This document shows, piece after piece, positions 37,364 through 46,758 of a stretch of DNA of 64,000 nt (the stretch's first letter is position 1; the number at the start of each line of letters is the position of its first letter). Where the stretch lies: NCBI RefSeq assembly GCF_030064165.1, contig NZ_CP125947.1:3162001-3226000 (forward strand), read 5' to 3'. Position numbers and translations under genes: made by a program. This stretch comes from Comamonas resistens (lineage in GTDB: Bacteria; Pseudomonadota; Gammaproteobacteria; Burkholderiales; Burkholderiaceae_C). Below the pieces are notes generated by a model. The model was not told where the DNA came from. It saw only the letters and a program-made list of their open reading frames with translations, and did no database searches.

Positions 37364-37644
37364 AAACTACCTCCGGTTTCATCTTCCACCTTAACAAGGT
37401 GTCTTTGAAACCGGCAGCAGCCCAGAAGGAGAGAAACAAAACCTGATCCACATCTTGAGCCTTGCGGCTCAAGTCAAAGGGTGGGTCAGTTTGAGATGGA
37501 AATGGCGGGTCAGTTTTGCGTGGAAATTAACACACGAACGGCAGCTCGCAGCCTGAAGCAGCCCCACAAGTGAGGGTATGCAGAATTTTCTGTACACAGG
37601 CAAAACCGGATCAACCGTGAGGCTCAGATCGGAACTTCTATAAG

Positions 37645-38145
37645 CTATCGCAACATGCAATACTCTTGCAGCTTTTCCGAGAGCTCGGCAACTGCCTGTG
37701 GATCTGCTATTCCATTGCGCCCGCAGGTCAGCACAAGATGCTTGGATGCAGCACCTATCCATCCTTCGTCATCATCATCGAGCGCCACCCAACGAGTGGC
37801 CGACCTCCGTGTTGCATCAGCCAAGACTTGTGCGCCGCGAGTCATGGCATCGAACTCAAATTTGTTCATCGTGCTGTGAAAAGTGGCACCGATCACTCGT
37901 GATCGTAAAGCTTCTGGAAGATAGGCCTTCGCTTGAGAGAATCCCAGAACGCGAACCCATGATGTCGACAAAACGATACGCACGTCAGGATGCAGCGCCA
38001 GTGCGTCAACGAGGATTTCTGCGTGTTCGAACAAGGCATGACCAGTGTGGTCGACACCGAAATACATTCCACCTCTAGGGTGCCTGTAGACGGGCTCTGG
38101 ATGCAGGACTCCGTCATAGTCAAGATAGAGAATCGTCTTGGACAT
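37645..38145 (-). CDS. HAD-like protein (Swiss Army Knife RNA repair-type HAD domain)
   Basis: 166 residues from the ATG at 38145, which has AAGAG upstream. Motif I is LYLDYDGVLHPE (nucleophile Asp near residue 8, acid/base Asp two later), motif II is IVLSTSWV (about 60), and the late motif is WVALDDDDEGW (about 127). This matches the compact HAD domain first described in RNA-repair Swiss Army Knife proteins, which also occurs alone in many bacteria. The substrate is unknown. It lies between an IS wreck and tRNA-Pro, so it may be island cargo. It has no operon partner. Confidence 0.75.
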   Translation of the reverse strand: MSKTILYLDYDGVLHPEPVYRHPRGGMYFGVDHTGHALFEHAEILVDALALHPDVRIVLSTSWVRVLGFSQAKAYLPEALRSRVIGATFHSTMNKFEFDAMTRGAQVLADATRRSATRWVALDDDDEGWIGAASKHLVLTCGRNGIADPQAVAELSEKLQEYCMLR

Positions 38146-38318
38146 GCACTCTTGTGGACTGAAGCCATCGGTCACATGGAAACAACCTCCTGGGCATCCT
38201 ATTTGCAAAACGAGGAGATGCCGGGAGTGATGAGTCTAGAGCAGTCGCAGACTGAATCACCTTGTGCATGGAGGTCTGCGTCGCGCCCCTGCGGTCAGGC
38301 ACGGTATTTCTATCTACC

Positions 38319-38340
38319 GTTACCCCCTGAGTTACCCCCT
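38319..38340 (-). repeat. Tandem GTTACCCCCT motifs near tRNA-Pro
   Basis: Two copies at 38319-38328 and 38331-38340, 12-bp period. On the minus strand they read AGGGGGTAAC twice. Strings of GGGGGTA often precede integrase genes of tRNA-borne islands, but no integrase is present here, so they may be the scar of one. Confidence 0.45.
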
Positions 38341-38364
38341 TTTTGAGGTAATTTCGCTACAATA

Positions 38365-38402
38365 GAAAAAGGGCTCCTAACTTCATAGCTAGGAGCCCTT
38401 AT
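38365..38402 (-). terminator. Terminator of tRNA-Pro
   Basis: On the minus strand GGGCTCCTA and TAGGAGCCC form a perfect stem followed by five T, just past the tRNA 3' end. Confidence 0.88.
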
Positions 38403-38408
38403 CTAGAT

Positions 38409-38485
38409 TGGTCGGAATGGCGGGATTCGAACTCGCGACCCCTTGCACCCCATGCAAGTGCGCTACCAGGCTGCGCTACATTCCG
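38409..38485 (-). tRNA. tRNA-Pro (anticodon GGG)
   Basis: 77 nt including encoded CCA. The acceptor stem CGGAATG/CATTCCG, D arm with AGCCTGGTAGCGC, anticodon stem CTTGC/GCAAG around loop ATGGGGT (anticodon GGG), and T arm with GTTCGAATC all pair. Reads proline codons CCC and CCU. Its 3' end faces the IS/HAD region, the side on which integrative islands usually insert. Confidence 0.97.
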
Positions 38486-38494
38486 AAGACTTGA

Positions 38495-38500
38495 ATTATA
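38495..38500 (-). promoter_or_regulatory. -10 element of tRNA-Pro
   Basis: TATAAT on the minus strand lies 10 bp before the mature 5' end. A matching -35 at ideal distance is not obvious. Confidence 0.5.
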
Positions 38501-38515
38501 CACAGATTTCTGCCA

Positions 38516-38974
38516 TCAAAGAGAAAGCAGCGACCTGATCTGCAAAAGCTCCTCTTTGACTTCTTCAATGCTCAACGTTGGCACCTCCTTGGTGGGGCGT
38601 TGCGCCAGTATTTCCTGCAGCAAATGATTCTTCTCTGCCAACGCTTCCTGAGAGAGCACGGAAGCAATTGCGGGCAGCTCCTGCCCCTGCCTGACGGACT
38701 GACTGGCATGACCTGCAGAAGCCAGCTCACGCAGTCGGTTGCGTGCCCCGCTGATGGTGAAGCCCTGTTCATAAAGCAGTTCGCGGATGCGACGCACCAT
38801 CAGCACTTCATGGTGCTGGTAGTAACGGCGATTACCCCGGCGCTTCATGGGCTTGAGCTGCGCAAACTCCTGCTCCCAATAGCGCAGCACATGGGGCTTC
38901 ACATCGCACAAATCAGCCACCTCCCCAATGGTGAAGTAGCGCTTGGCGGGAATCGCTGGCAAATAGGAAGCCAT
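38516..38974 (-). CDS. MerR-family transcriptional regulator (ihfA-linked)
   Basis: 152 residues from the ATG at 38974 (MASYLPAIPAKRYFT). The winged helix motif YFTIGEVADLCDVKPHVLRYWEQEF lies in residues 13-37, followed by RRYYQHHEVLMVRRIRELL. A Cys-poor C-terminus suggests no metal site. This regulator almost always follows ihfA in beta- and gammaproteobacteria; its effector is unknown. It is the last protein gene of the translation block and is followed by tRNA-Pro. Confidence 0.92.
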   Translation of the reverse strand: MASYLPAIPAKRYFTIGEVADLCDVKPHVLRYWEQEFAQLKPMKRRGNRRYYQHHEVLMVRRIRELLYEQGFTISGARNRLRELASAGHASQSVRQGQELPAIASVLSQEALAEKNHLLQEILAQRPTKEVPTLSIEEVKEELLQIRSLLSL

Positions 38975-39112
38975 GACGGGTGCGGTCAAGTGTGAGTTTT
39001 GAAAGAGGAAGTGCTGCAATATAGCGCGAAGAGCTGACAAATCATGCAGACCTGTCAGCTCTTTCATTGTGCAATGCCTGGCAAGCTCAGGCATCAGGCT
39101 TCACGCCTATGA

Positions 39113-39439
39113 CTACAGCTCCGGGCTATCGCCCTGAATCAGCTCCTTGAGCTTGCTGCTGGCATGGAAGGTCACCACGCGGCGCGCAGCGATGGGAATC
39201 AGCTCTCCGGTGCGCGGATTGCGACCGGGACGTGGCGCCTTGGTGCGGATCTGGAAGTTGCCAAAGCCCGAAAGCTTGACATCTTCGCCGTCCACCAGCT
39301 TTTGCGAGATCAGGTCGAAAAATGCATCCACCATGTCCTTGGCTTCGCGCTTGTTCAAACCGATTTCGTCAAACAGCAGATCGGCCAGCTGCGCCTTGGT
39401 CAGCGCAGGGCTGTCGATGCTCTCTACAGCAAGCTCCAT
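39113..39439 (-). CDS. ihfA: Integration host factor subunit alpha
   Basis: 108 residues from the ATG at 39439. [23 protein letters not shown] at the start and the DNA-bending arm tip [12 protein letters not shown] near residue 70 identify Ihf[11 protein letters not shown] lies between. The protein pairs with IhfB to bend DNA at promoters and recombination sites. It is encoded just after pheT (28 bp), the conserved order in proteobacteria. Confidence 0.97.
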   Translation of the reverse strand: MELAVESIDSPALTKAQLADLLFDEIGLNKREAKDMVDAFFDLISQKLVDGEDVKLSGFGNFQIRTKAPRPGRNPRTGELIPIAARRVVTFHASSKLKELIQGDSPEL

Positions 39440-39467
39440 GGGTCGATCTCCTTGTGGATTGAACATA

Positions 39468-41921
39468 TCAGCGCAGACGAGCCGCAACGCGTTCAACCAG
39501 AGCCGCAATGGTGCCCTGCATGGCGGCCTCGATTTCCGCATCGGTCAGCGACGCGGTGTCGCTGCCCAGCGTCAGACGCACGGCCAGGCTCTTCTCGTCC
39601 TGGGCCAGACTGCCCGGTGCAGCTTCCTCGCCAGCCTTGAGCTTCTTGGGACGGAAGACGTCGAACAGCACGGCCGAGCGCAGAATGCCGCCCTGCACAC
39701 CTTGCTGCACGGCTTCCATCACCTGGGCGTGGGTCACGGCTTCCTTGACGACCACGGCAATGTCGCGCTCCACGGCCTGGTGCTTGGCCACAGGCTTGAA
39801 GACGGGCACCTGACGGGCCAGCACGGCATCAAGCTCCAGCTCGAACATCACCGGAGCCTGGGCCAGATCCCATTCCTGGCGCCATTGGGGGTGCAGCTCG
39901 CCGACAAAGCCGATGGCCTTGCCGTCCAGCAGCACGCGCGCGCAGCGACCGGGGTGCATGGCCGGATGCTCGGCAGGCTCGAACACGGGCTTGGCCGGGG
40001 CCAGCAGTGCCTCCACGTCGCCCTTGACGTCGTAGAAGTCAACCTTGGCTTCTGCCCTGCCCCATTGCAGCTGGTCGGCAGCGCCGTAGGCGAGACCCGC
40101 CACGCGCATGGGCTGATAAAAGCCCTTGACGGTGGTGTCGGAGTCGACCACGGACTCGTCCTTGAAGAACACGCGACCCAGCTCGAACACACGCACGCGC
40201 TGAGCCTTGCGGTCCACGTTGAACTTGAGCACCTGCAGCAGCGAGCCCAGCAGGGACGAGCGCATCACGCTCAAATGGCTGGCGATGGGGTTGAGCAGCT
40301 TGATGGCGTTGTTGTTGCCGGCCAGCTCCTGCTCCCACTTTTCTTCGACAAAGCTGAAGTTGATGGTTTCCTGGTAGCCCAGGCCCGCCAGCTCGTGGCG
40401 CACGGCATAGGGGCTGCGCTCGTTCTCGGCGCGCAGCTTGGGCGAGATCGGGGCCAGTGGCTTGGTGGTCGGCAGGTTTTCGTAGCCGATCATGCGGGCC
40501 ACTTCTTCGATCAGATCTTCTTCCAGATTGATGTCGAAGCGGAAGGTGGGAGCGGTGACGCTGATCACGCCTTCGCTGGCCACCGCAGCAGGCAGACCCA
40601 GGCCGTTCAAGGCATCCAGGCATTGCTGCTGGGTCACGCCCATGCCGATGACCTTGGCCGCACGCGCAACGCGCAGTTGCACGGCCTTGGAGGCGGGCAT
40701 ATTGGGCTTCTGGTCGTCCATGGCACCGACCTGTGTCTCGGGCGTGCCGCAGATTTCCAGCACCAGCGCGGTGATGCGCTCGATGTGCTCGGTGGTGAAC
40801 TCGGGGTCCACGCCACGCTCGAAGCGGTGACCGGCATCGGTCGAGAAGTTGAAGTGGCGCGAACGGCCGGCCACGGCCTTGGGGAACCAGAACGCGGCTT
40901 CGATGTAGATGTTCTTCGTGTCGTCGGACACGGCCGTGGCGTCGCCGCCCATGATGCCGGCCAGCGACTCGACCTGCTTGTCATCGGCAATCACGCCGAC
41001 CTTGATGAAGTCGTCGATCTTGATGGTGTTGCCATTGAGCAGCTTGAGCGTTTCGCCCTCCTTGCCCCAGCGCACATTCAGGCCGCCGCTGATCTTGTCC
41101 AGATCGAAGATATGGCTGGGACGGCCCAGCTCGAACATCACATAGTTGGAGATGTCCACCAGCGGGCTGACCGAGCGCTGGCCGCAACGCGCCAGGCGAT
41201 CCACCATCCACTGGGGCGTCTTCACCTGGGTGTTGACATTGCGCACGATACGACCCGAGAAGCGGCCGCACAGATCGGTCGCCTCGATCTTCACCGGCAG
41301 CTTGTCCTGCAAGGCCACGGCAGCAGCGGGGAAGGACAGGGCTTTGAGCGGCGTGCCGGTCAGGGCCGACAGCTCGCGGGCCACGCCGTAGACGCTCAGG
41401 CAGTGCGCCAGATTGGGCGTGAGCTTGAGCGTAAACAGCGTGTCGTCCAGGTTCAGGTACTCGCGCACGTTCTGGCCCAGGGGCGCATCGGCGGGAAACT
41501 CCAGCAGGCCGCTGGCGTCTTCGTCAATGCCCAGCTCTTTGGCCGAGCACAGCATGCCAAAGCTTTGCACGCCGCGCAGCTTGCCGATCTTGATCTTGAA
41601 GGGCTTGCCGTCTTCGCCGGGAGGCAGCTCGGCGCCCACGGTGGCGCAAGGCACGCGGATGCCGACGCGGGCATTGGGCGCGCCACAAACGATGTTCAGC
41701 AGCTCGGGGCCGCCCACATCCACTTGGCAGATGCGCAGACGGTCGGCGTCGGGGTGCTGCACGGCTTCCTTGATTTCGCCGACCACGATGCCGGTGAAAG
41801 GAGGTGCCACGGGATCGAGTTCCTCCACTTCCAGACCGGCCATGGTCAGGGTGTCGGCCAGCTCTTGGGTCGTCAGCTTCGGGTTGCAGTATTCGCGCAA
41901 CCAGGATTCAGGAAATTGCAT
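39468..41921 (-). CDS. pheT: Phenylalanine-tRNA ligase beta subunit
   Basis: 817 residues, standard length. The N-terminal region [14 protein letters not shown] is followed by the tRNA-binding (EMAP-like) domain (about 39-150), the B3/B4 editing domain (about 210-400), B5, and the C-terminal anticodon-binding FDX-ACB domain ([21 protein letters not shown] near 720). With PheS it forms the alpha2beta2 enzyme. Codon usage matches the neighbours and nothing is missing. Confidence 0.98.
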   Translation of the reverse strand: MQFPESWLREYCNPKLTTQELADTLTMAGLEVEELDPVAPPFTGIVVGEIKEAVQHPDADRLRICQVDVGGPELLNIVCGAPNARVGIRVPCATVGAELPPGEDGKPFKIKIGKLRGVQSFGMLCSAKELGIDEDASGLLEFPADAPLGQNVREYLNLDDTLFTLKLTPNLAHCLSVYGVARELSALTGTPLKALSFPAAAVALQDKLPVKIEATDLCGRFSGRIVRNVNTQVKTPQWMVDRLARCGQRSVSPLVDISNYVMFELGRPSHIFDLDKISGGLNVRWGKEGETLKLLNGNTIKIDDFIKVGVIADDKQVESLAGIMGGDATAVSDDTKNIYIEAAFWFPKAVAGRSRHFNFSTDAGHRFERGVDPEFTTEHIERITALVLEICGTPETQVGAMDDQKPNMPASKAVQLRVARAAKVIGMGVTQQQCLDALNGLGLPAAVASEGVISVTAPTFRFDINLEEDLIEEVARMIGYENLPTTKPLAPISPKLRAENERSPYAVRHELAGLGYQETINFSFVEEKWEQELAGNNNAIKLLNPIASHLSVMRSSLLGSLLQVLKFNVDRKAQRVRVFELGRVFFKDESVVDSDTTVKGFYQPMRVAGLAYGAADQLQWGRAEAKVDFYDVKGDVEALLAPAKPVFEPAEHPAMHPGRCARVLLDGKAIGFVGELHPQWRQEWDLAQAPVMFELELDAVLARQVPVFKPVAKHQAVERDIAVVVKEAVTHAQVMEAVQQGVQGGILRSAVLFDVFRPKKLKAGEEAAPGSLAQDEKSLAVRLTLGSDTASLTDAEIEAAMQGTIAALVERVAARLR

Positions 41922-41999
41922 AGTCAGACTCTTTGGCGTTCAGGCCGGTTGCACCTTGCAGGTCTGCAGCCGGCTGGGCATGCGTACATTCAAAAGAGG

Positions 42000-42075
42000 A
42001 GCAGCCTGTGCGCTTGTACCTAGGACTTCAACATCAAAACCATCTGAAGTGCTAGGTGCATGCGCTAGGGCAGCT
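42000..42075. repeat. Intergenic hairpin between pheS and pheT
   Basis: Arms 42000-42035 and 42040-42075 pair at 24 of 36 positions, with the outer part (AGCAGCC..., ACCTAG, ACTTCA) the strongest. It carries the AGCTG-AGCGC motif shared with the other intergenic hairpins. It could tune the ratio of pheS to pheT. Confidence 0.65.
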
Positions 42076-42086
42076 CACTTTTTTAA

Positions 42087-43139
42087 TTACTGAAATTGCG
42101 ACAGGAAACGGATGTCGCCGTCGAAGAACAGGCGCAGGTCGTTCACGCCATAACGCAGCATGGTCAGGCGGTCGGGGCCCATGCCAAAGGCAAAGCCGAT
42201 GTACTTTTCGGGATCCAGCCCCATATTGCGCACCACGTTGGGGTGCACCTGGCCGGAGCCAGCCACTTCCAGCCACTTGCCGGCGAGAGGGCCGCTCTGG
42301 AACTGAATGTCGATTTCAGCCGAAGGCTCGGTGAACGGGAAGAAGCTGGGGCGGAAGCGCAGCACCAGGTCATCCTGCTCGAAGAAAGTCTTGCAGAAGT
42401 CGGTGAACACGACCTTCAAATCCTTGAAGCTCACGTTCTCGCCAATCCACAGGCCTTCGCACTGGTGGAACATGGGTGAGTGGGTGGCGTCCGAGTCCAC
42501 ACGGTAGGTGCGGCCGGGGGCAATCACGCGGATTTCGGGCATGGACTGACCAGCATCCAGTTGATTGCGGTATTTCTTGACATGCTGCACAGCGTGGCGC
42601 ACCTGCATGGGGCTGGTGTGCGTGCGCAGCAGGTTGGGCGCGTGGGCCGTGCCGCCTTCCACATAGAAGGTGTCGTGCATGGAACGCGCGGGGTGGTCTT
42701 CGGGCGTGTTCAGCGCCGTGAAGTTGAACCAGTCGGATTCGATCTCTGGGCCCTGGGCCACATCAAAGCCCATGGAGCCAAAAATGCCCTCGATGCGCTC
42801 CAGCGTGATGGACACGGGGTGCAGACCACCGGCACCGCGGCGGCGGCCGGGCAAGGTCACATCCAGCACCTCGGCCTTCAGATGGGCCTGCAGCTCGGCA
42901 TCGGCCAAGGCCTTGCGGCGGGCGGTCAAAGCAGCTTCGATCGCTTGCTTGGCCACATTGATGGCAGCGCCGCGCGATTTTTTCTCTTCGACGGAAAGCT
43001 GCGCCATGCCCTTCATGAGCTCGGTCATCTTGCCCGACTTGCCCAGAAACTGCGCCTTGGCGTTTTCCAGATCAGCGGGGGTGGCGGCCTGCGCAAACAG
43101 TTGTTGCGCGCTCTCGACCAGAGAATCCAACTCGTTCAT
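42087..43139 (-). CDS. pheS: Phenylalanine-tRNA ligase alpha subunit
   Basis: 350 residues. N-terminal coiled coil (about 1-85) that contacts tRNA, then the class II catalytic core: [12 protein letters not shown] (motif 1-2 region), [30 protein letters not shown], and motif 3 [20 protein letters not shown]. It charges tRNA-Phe with phenylalanine. A hairpin terminator or attenuator lies upstream, between rplT and pheS. Confidence 0.98.
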   Translation of the reverse strand: MNELDSLVESAQQLFAQAATPADLENAKAQFLGKSGKMTELMKGMAQLSVEEKKSRGAAINVAKQAIEAALTARRKALADAELQAHLKAEVLDVTLPGRRRGAGGLHPVSITLERIEGIFGSMGFDVAQGPEIESDWFNFTALNTPEDHPARSMHDTFYVEGGTAHAPNLLRTHTSPMQVRHAVQHVKKYRNQLDAGQSMPEIRVIAPGRTYRVDSDATHSPMFHQCEGLWIGENVSFKDLKVVFTDFCKTFFEQDDLVLRFRPSFFPFTEPSAEIDIQFQSGPLAGKWLEVAGSGQVHPNVVRNMGLDPEKYIGFAFGMGPDRLTMLRYGVNDLRLFFDGDIRFLSQFQ

Positions 43140-43160
43140 ATCGACTCTTTATCGAATCTT

Positions 43161-43203
43161 AAAAATAAACAAGGGCTAGTGCCTTTTCAAGCCCTAGCCC
43201 TTG
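43161..43203 (-). terminator. Attenuator-like terminator between rplT and pheS
   Basis: On the minus strand CAAGGGCTAG and CTAGCCCTTG form a perfect ten-pair stem followed by TTTATTTTT. An alternative shorter stem AGGGCT/AGCCCT overlaps it, so two conformations are possible. E. coli pheST is attenuated in this position, but no Phe-rich leader peptide is evident here. Confidence 0.65.
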
Positions 43204-43254
43204 CTGTTTGTGCACCAGCAGCTACTGAATCAAGAGTAACTACCGATCGTGACC

Positions 43255-43614
43255 TTAGGCAGCCAGCTTGGCCTTGACTTGGTCGACGATGGCTGCAAAA
43301 GCAGCCTTGTCGTGCACAGCGATATCGGACAGCATCTTGCGGTCGATTTCGATGGCAGCCTTCTTCAGGCCATTGGCGAATTGGCTGTAGGTCAGGCCCA
43401 GTTCACGTGCAGCAGCATTGATACGGGCGATCCACAGTTGGCGGAACACGCGCTTCTTGGTACGACGGTCACGGTAGGCGTACTGACCAGCCTTCATTAC
43501 GGCTTGCTTGGCAACGCGGAAGACGTTACCACGGCGGCCGCGGAAACCCTTAGCAAGGGCCAGAACTTTTTTGTGACGGGCGCGAGCCGTTACACCACGT
43601 TTGACGCGAGGCAT
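43255..43614 (-). CDS. rplT: 50S ribosomal protein L20
   Basis: 119 residues, full length: [19 protein letters not shown], the long basic N-terminal helix, and [25 protein letters not shown] in the globular domain. L20 is needed early in 50S assembly and in E. coli represses the rpmI-rplT cistrons. It lies 26 bp after rpmI. Confidence 0.98.
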   Translation of the reverse strand: MPRVKRGVTARARHKKVLALAKGFRGRRGNVFRVAKQAVMKAGQYAYRDRRTKKRVFRQLWIARINAAARELGLTYSQFANGLKKAAIEIDRKMLSDIAVHDKAAFAAIVDQVKAKLAA

Positions 43615-43640
43615 GTGTTTTCTCCTTGTTCGTCAGTGAA

Positions 43641-43844
43641 TTACAGGCCTGCGGAAGGCAGCATCTTTGCGATGGAGCCCATATCGCCGGAATGCACGTT
43701 GACAATGCCACGCAGGTGACGCTTGTTCTTCGTGGTCTTCTTGGTCAAGATGTGACGCTTGAAGGCTTGACCGCGCTTGACGGTACCACCGGGACGAACG
43801 CGAAAACGCTTCTTCGCGCTGCTCTTGGTCTTCATTTTGGGCAT
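43641..43844 (-). CDS. rpmI: 50S ribosomal protein L35
   Basis: 67 residues from the ATG at 43844 ([16 protein letters not shown]), a highly basic protein ending in MLPSAGL. It is the first ribosomal gene after infC in the conserved infC-rpmI-rplT order. The 281-bp gap to infC holds a 78-bp repeat and a terminator-like hairpin. Confidence 0.98.
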   Translation of the reverse strand: MPKMKTKSSAKKRFRVRPGGTVKRGQAFKRHILTKKTTKNKRHLRGIVNVHSGDMGSIAKMLPSAGL

Positions 43845-43977
43845 GTGAATGCTCCTATTGAATTGTGCTCGCAAGGCGGCGTGCAACCTGCACGCACTTC
43901 GCTAGCCTCCGAGGCACTTATTCATCAGCCCCGCCAAAGCCGGGCCGATGTCTTGCAGGAAACCCTGCAAATTCCCA

Positions 43978-44055
43978 GGACTTACGCTATCAAGGATGTG
44001 CCAGGAACCTCAGCCTTGAGGCGAAGCTCCTGCCTGAACCTGATTTGCGCAAGTC
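43978..44055 (+). repeat. 78-bp dispersed repeat, copy 4
   Basis: Begins GGACTTACGCTATC and ends GATTTGCGCAAGTC. It lies in the infC-rpmI gap of the ribosomal operon. Core CCTTGAGGCGAAGCTC matches the other copies. Confidence 0.85.
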
Positions 44056-44074
44056 GCGATTCTTTCCCTGCCGT

Positions 44075-44101
44075 ACAAAACAAAAGTGGGCCGAGCCCAC
44101 T
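44075..44101 (-). terminator. Terminator-like hairpin after infC
   Basis: On the minus strand AGTGGGC-TCG-GCCCACT is followed by TTTGTTTTG. It probably gives partial termination before rpmI. Confidence 0.65.
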
Positions 44102-44125
44102 CTTGCCTGCAAAGCAAGACAGCAA

Positions 44126-44746
44126 TTATGCCTTATCTACGGCCTCAGGTGTAGCAGCGGCGCTATCAGCCTGGGCTTTTGGGGCAGCAGCAGACTTTTT
44201 ACCTGCACGAGCCGGGGCAACCATCATGATCATCTGACGGCCTTCCAGCTTGGGGAACTGCTCCACCTGGATGGAGTCGGCCAGATCGTCACGCAGACGA
44301 TTGAGCAGATTCAGACCCAGTTGCTGGTGCGTGATTTCACGGCCACGGAAACGCAGCGTGACCTTCACCTTGTCGCCATCAGCCAGGAAGCGGCGGATAT
44401 TGCGCAGCTTGATGTTGTAGTCGCCATCATCCGTACCAGGGCGGAACTTCACTTCCTTGATTTCGATGACGGTCTGCTTGGCCTTGGCCTCAGCTGCCTT
44501 CTTCTGCTCCTGGTACTTGAACTTGCCGTAGTCCATCAGACGACAGACAGGAGGAACTGCCGTCGCAGCAATTTCCACCAGATCAACGTCCAACTCACCA
44601 GCCATGCGCAGCGCTTCTTGCAGCGGCACAATGCCCAGCGGCTCGTTATCAGGTCCAGACAGACGCACTTCAGGCGCCATGATTTCTCGGTTCAGTCGAT
44701 GCTTGCGCTCTTCACGGTGGCGCCGATCGCGAAATTCAGTAGCTAT
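44126..44746 (-). CDS. infC: Translation initiation factor IF-3
   Basis: 206 residues if started at the ATA codon at 44746, which has AAGGGTG seven bases upstream (first residues [16 protein letters not shown]). An ATG-started frame from 44842 would overlap thrS and add an unconserved leader. The N-terminal domain includes [22 protein letters not shown], and the C-terminal domain ends with the basic [13 protein letters not shown] plus an Ala-rich tail. IF-3 rejects non-canonical start codons, so a rare start on its own gene allows autoregulation, as known for E. coli infC (AUU). Confidence 0.95.
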   Translation of the reverse strand: MATEFRDRRHREERKHRLNREIMAPEVRLSGPDNEPLGIVPLQEALRMAGELDVDLVEIAATAVPPVCRLMDYGKFKYQEQKKAAEAKAKQTVIEIKEVKFRPGTDDGDYNIKLRNIRRFLADGDKVKVTLRFRGREITHQQLGLNLLNRLRDDLADSIQVEQFPKLEGRQMIMMVAPARAGKKSAAAPKAQADSAAATPEAVDKA

Positions 44747-44838
44747 GGTTTTCACCCTTGGATTGAAATGGCTACAACAGCGTAGCCGCTTGCGCGCAGC
44801 GCACGCAAACGACTCGCCACGGAGAGGAAACCTCTGTA

Positions 44839-46758
44839 TCAAGCCTTAGCTGCGATGTCCTTGGAGAGCAATTCAACAAACGCATCAACCGACATCACAC
44901 CGAGGTCTTTGTTACCCCGGGCGCGCACTGCAACCGCACCAGCCGCCTTCTCCTTGTCGCCTGCAACCAGGATAAAAGGCAGCTTCTGCATTGAATGCTC
45001 ACGTATTTTATACGTAATCTTTTCATTGCGCAGATCAGTCACTACTCTAACACTTTGATTCGGCAGTGCTTTTTGCAGCTTTTCCGCCACCTCGCGGGCA
45101 TAGTCCGACTGCGCATCGGTGATATTGAGCACCGCCACCTGCACCGGAGCCAGCCATGCGGGCAAGGCGCCAGCGTGCTGCTCGATCAAGATACCGATGA
45201 AGCGCTCGAGCGAGCCCACGATCGCGCGGTGCAGCATGATGGGACGGTGGCGCTCGCCATCTTCTCCCACGAATTCGGCATCGAGGCGCTCGGGCAGGTT
45301 GGGGTCGACCTGAATCGTGCCGCACTGCCATTCGCGGCCCAGCGCGTCCTTCAGCGTGTACTCGATCTTGGGGCCGTAGAAGGCACCTTCGCCGGGCAGA
45401 TATTCGAACTCGCAACCCGAAGCACGCAGGCCTTCGGCCAGCGCGTTCTCTGCCTTGTCCCAGCTCTCGTCCGTACCGATACGCTTTTCGGGACGTGTCG
45501 ACAGGCGGTACAGAATGTTGGTGAAACCGAAGTCAGCATAGACCTTCTGCAGCAGCGAGGTGAAGGCCGTCACTTCCGCCTGGATCTGGTCTTCGGTACA
45601 GAAGATGTGGCCGTCGTCCTGCGTGAAGGCGCGCACGCGCATGATGCCGTGCAGGGAGCCGGTGGGCTCGTTGCGGTGGCAGTTGCCGAATTCGCCGAAG
45701 CGCAGCGGCAGGTCGCGATAGCTCTTGATGCCTTGCTTGAAGATGATGATGTGGCCCGGGCAGTTCATCGGCTTCAGAGCATATTCACGCTTTTCGGACT
45801 CGGTCGTGAACATGTTTTCGCGGTACTTGTCCCAGTGGCCGGTCTTCTCCCACAGACCCTTGTCCAGGATCTGCGGCGCCTTGACTTCCTGGTAGCCGTT
45901 GTCCTGATAGACCTTGCGCATGTACTGTTCGACCTGCTGCCAGATGCTCCAGCCCTTGGGGTGCCAGAACACGGTACCGGGCGAGCATTCGTCGATGTGG
46001 AACAGATCGAGTTCACGGCCCAGCTTGCGGTGATCGCGCTTCTCGGCTTCTTCCAGGCGATGCAGGTATTGCTGCAACTCGTCCTTCGAGGCCCATGCCG
46101 TGCCATAGATGCGCTGCAGCATCTCGTTACGGTGATCGCCGCGCCAGTAGGCGCCAGCCACCTTCATCAGCTTGAAGTGCTTAAGCTTGCCGGTGCTGGG
46201 CACATGAGGGCCGCGGCACAGGTCTTCAAACGCACCTTCACGGTACAGGCTCACGTCCTCGTTGCTGGGGATGGAGGCAATGATCTCGGCCTTGTAGTTC
46301 TCACCCAGGCCCTTGAAGTACTGCACGGCTTCATCACGGGGCAGCACGCGGCGCACCACCTGCTCGTCCTTGTTGGCCAGCTCGGTCATCTTCTTTTCGA
46401 TAGCCGCCAGATCCTCGGGCGTGAACGGGCGCTTGTACGAGAAGTCGTAGTAGAAGCCGTTCTCGATCACGGGACCGATGGTGACCTGGGCTTCGGGGAA
46501 CAGCTCCTTGACTGCGTAGGCCAGCAAGTGGGCGGTGGAGTGACGGATCACATCCAGGCCATCGGCATCCTTGGCAGTGATGATGGACAGGGGCGAGTCC
46601 TGCTCGATCACAAAGCTGGTGTCCACCACCTTGTCGTTGATCTTGCCGGCCAGCGCGGCCTTGGCCAGACCTGTGCCAATCGATGCAGCCACATCGGCCA
46701 CGGAAACCGGACCTGGATATTCGCGCTTGGAACCGTCGGGAAGAGTGATTTGGACCAT
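44839..46758 (-). CDS. thrS: Threonine-tRNA ligase
   Basis: 639 residues from the ATG at 46758 ([16 protein letters not shown]). Domains in order are TGS (1-62), the editing SAD domain (about 80-225, with [11 protein letters not shown]), the class II core ([37 protein letters not shown], with the zinc Cys in MNCPGH) and the anticodon-binding domain (from about 540). Normal length. It begins the translation block. Its leader (46759-47100) is over 300 bp. Confidence 0.98.
   Translation of the reverse strand: MVQITLPDGSKREYPGPVSVADVAASIGTGLAKAALAGKINDKVVDTSFVIEQDSPLSIITAKDADGLDVIRHSTAHLLAYAVKELFPEAQVTIGPVIENGFYYDFSYKRPFTPEDLAAIEKKMTELANKDEQVVRRVLPRDEAVQYFKGLGENYKAEIIASIPSNEDVSLYREGAFEDLCRGPHVPSTGKLKHFKLMKVAGAYWRGDHRNEMLQRIYGTAWASKDELQQYLHRLEEAEKRDHRKLGRELDLFHIDECSPGTVFWHPKGWSIWQQVEQYMRKVYQDNGYQEVKAPQILDKGLWEKTGHWDKYRENMFTTESEKREYALKPMNCPGHIIIFKQGIKSYRDLPLRFGEFGNCHRNEPTGSLHGIMRVRAFTQDDGHIFCTEDQIQAEVTAFTSLLQKVYADFGFTNILYRLSTRPEKRIGTDESWDKAENALAEGLRASGCEFEYLPGEGAFYGPKIEYTLKDALGREWQCGTIQVDPNLPERLDAEFVGEDGERHRPIMLHRAIVGSLERFIGILIEQHAGALPAWLAPVQVAVLNITDAQSDYAREVAEKLQKALPNQSVRVVTDLRNEKITYKIREHSMQKLPFILVAGDKEKAAGAVAVRARGNKDLGVMSVDAFVELLSKDIAAKA

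Larger units (their letters stand above)
36443..37424 (-). mobile_element. IS3-family insertion sequence, internally deleted
   Basis: Terminal inverted repeats: TGGGCTGCTGCCGGTTTC at 36443 and the same 18 bases read inward from 37424, extending to 27 bp with three mismatches. Length is 982 bp, short of the usual 1.2-1.3 kb because orfB has an internal deletion. It is inserted in the 3' part of istB. No 3-bp target duplication is seen (AGT left, GAA right). Confidence 0.85.
35328..37532 (+). mobile_element. Decayed IS21-family insertion sequence with nested IS3-family element
   Basis: Left end TGTTGATTTCCAC (35328) and right end, read inward, TGTTAATTTCCAC (ending 37532) are terminal inverted repeats. 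Both ends contain repeated TGACCC/GGGTCA motifs, typical of IS21-type multi-repeat ends. Inside, a GTG-ATT-GAC-GTG start of istA (35436) is followed by an inverted middle piece of istA, then the istB body, then an IS3-family insertion. Without the IS3 element about 1.2 kb remains, half of a functional IS21. No target duplication flanks it (CTTGACT left, CACGAAC right), so it has been involved in a deletion or rearrangement. Confidence 0.85.

Noticed and set aside
39147..42023. A 958-codon open frame on the + strand opposite pheT
   Set aside because: pheT is an essential, fully conserved gene on the minus strand. The long antisense frame is the usual consequence of high GC at third positions and has no recognisable domain.
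43204..43254. Phe-rich leader peptide (pheM-like) before pheS
   Set aside because: The only short frame found begins with GTG and contains a single Phe next to its stop.
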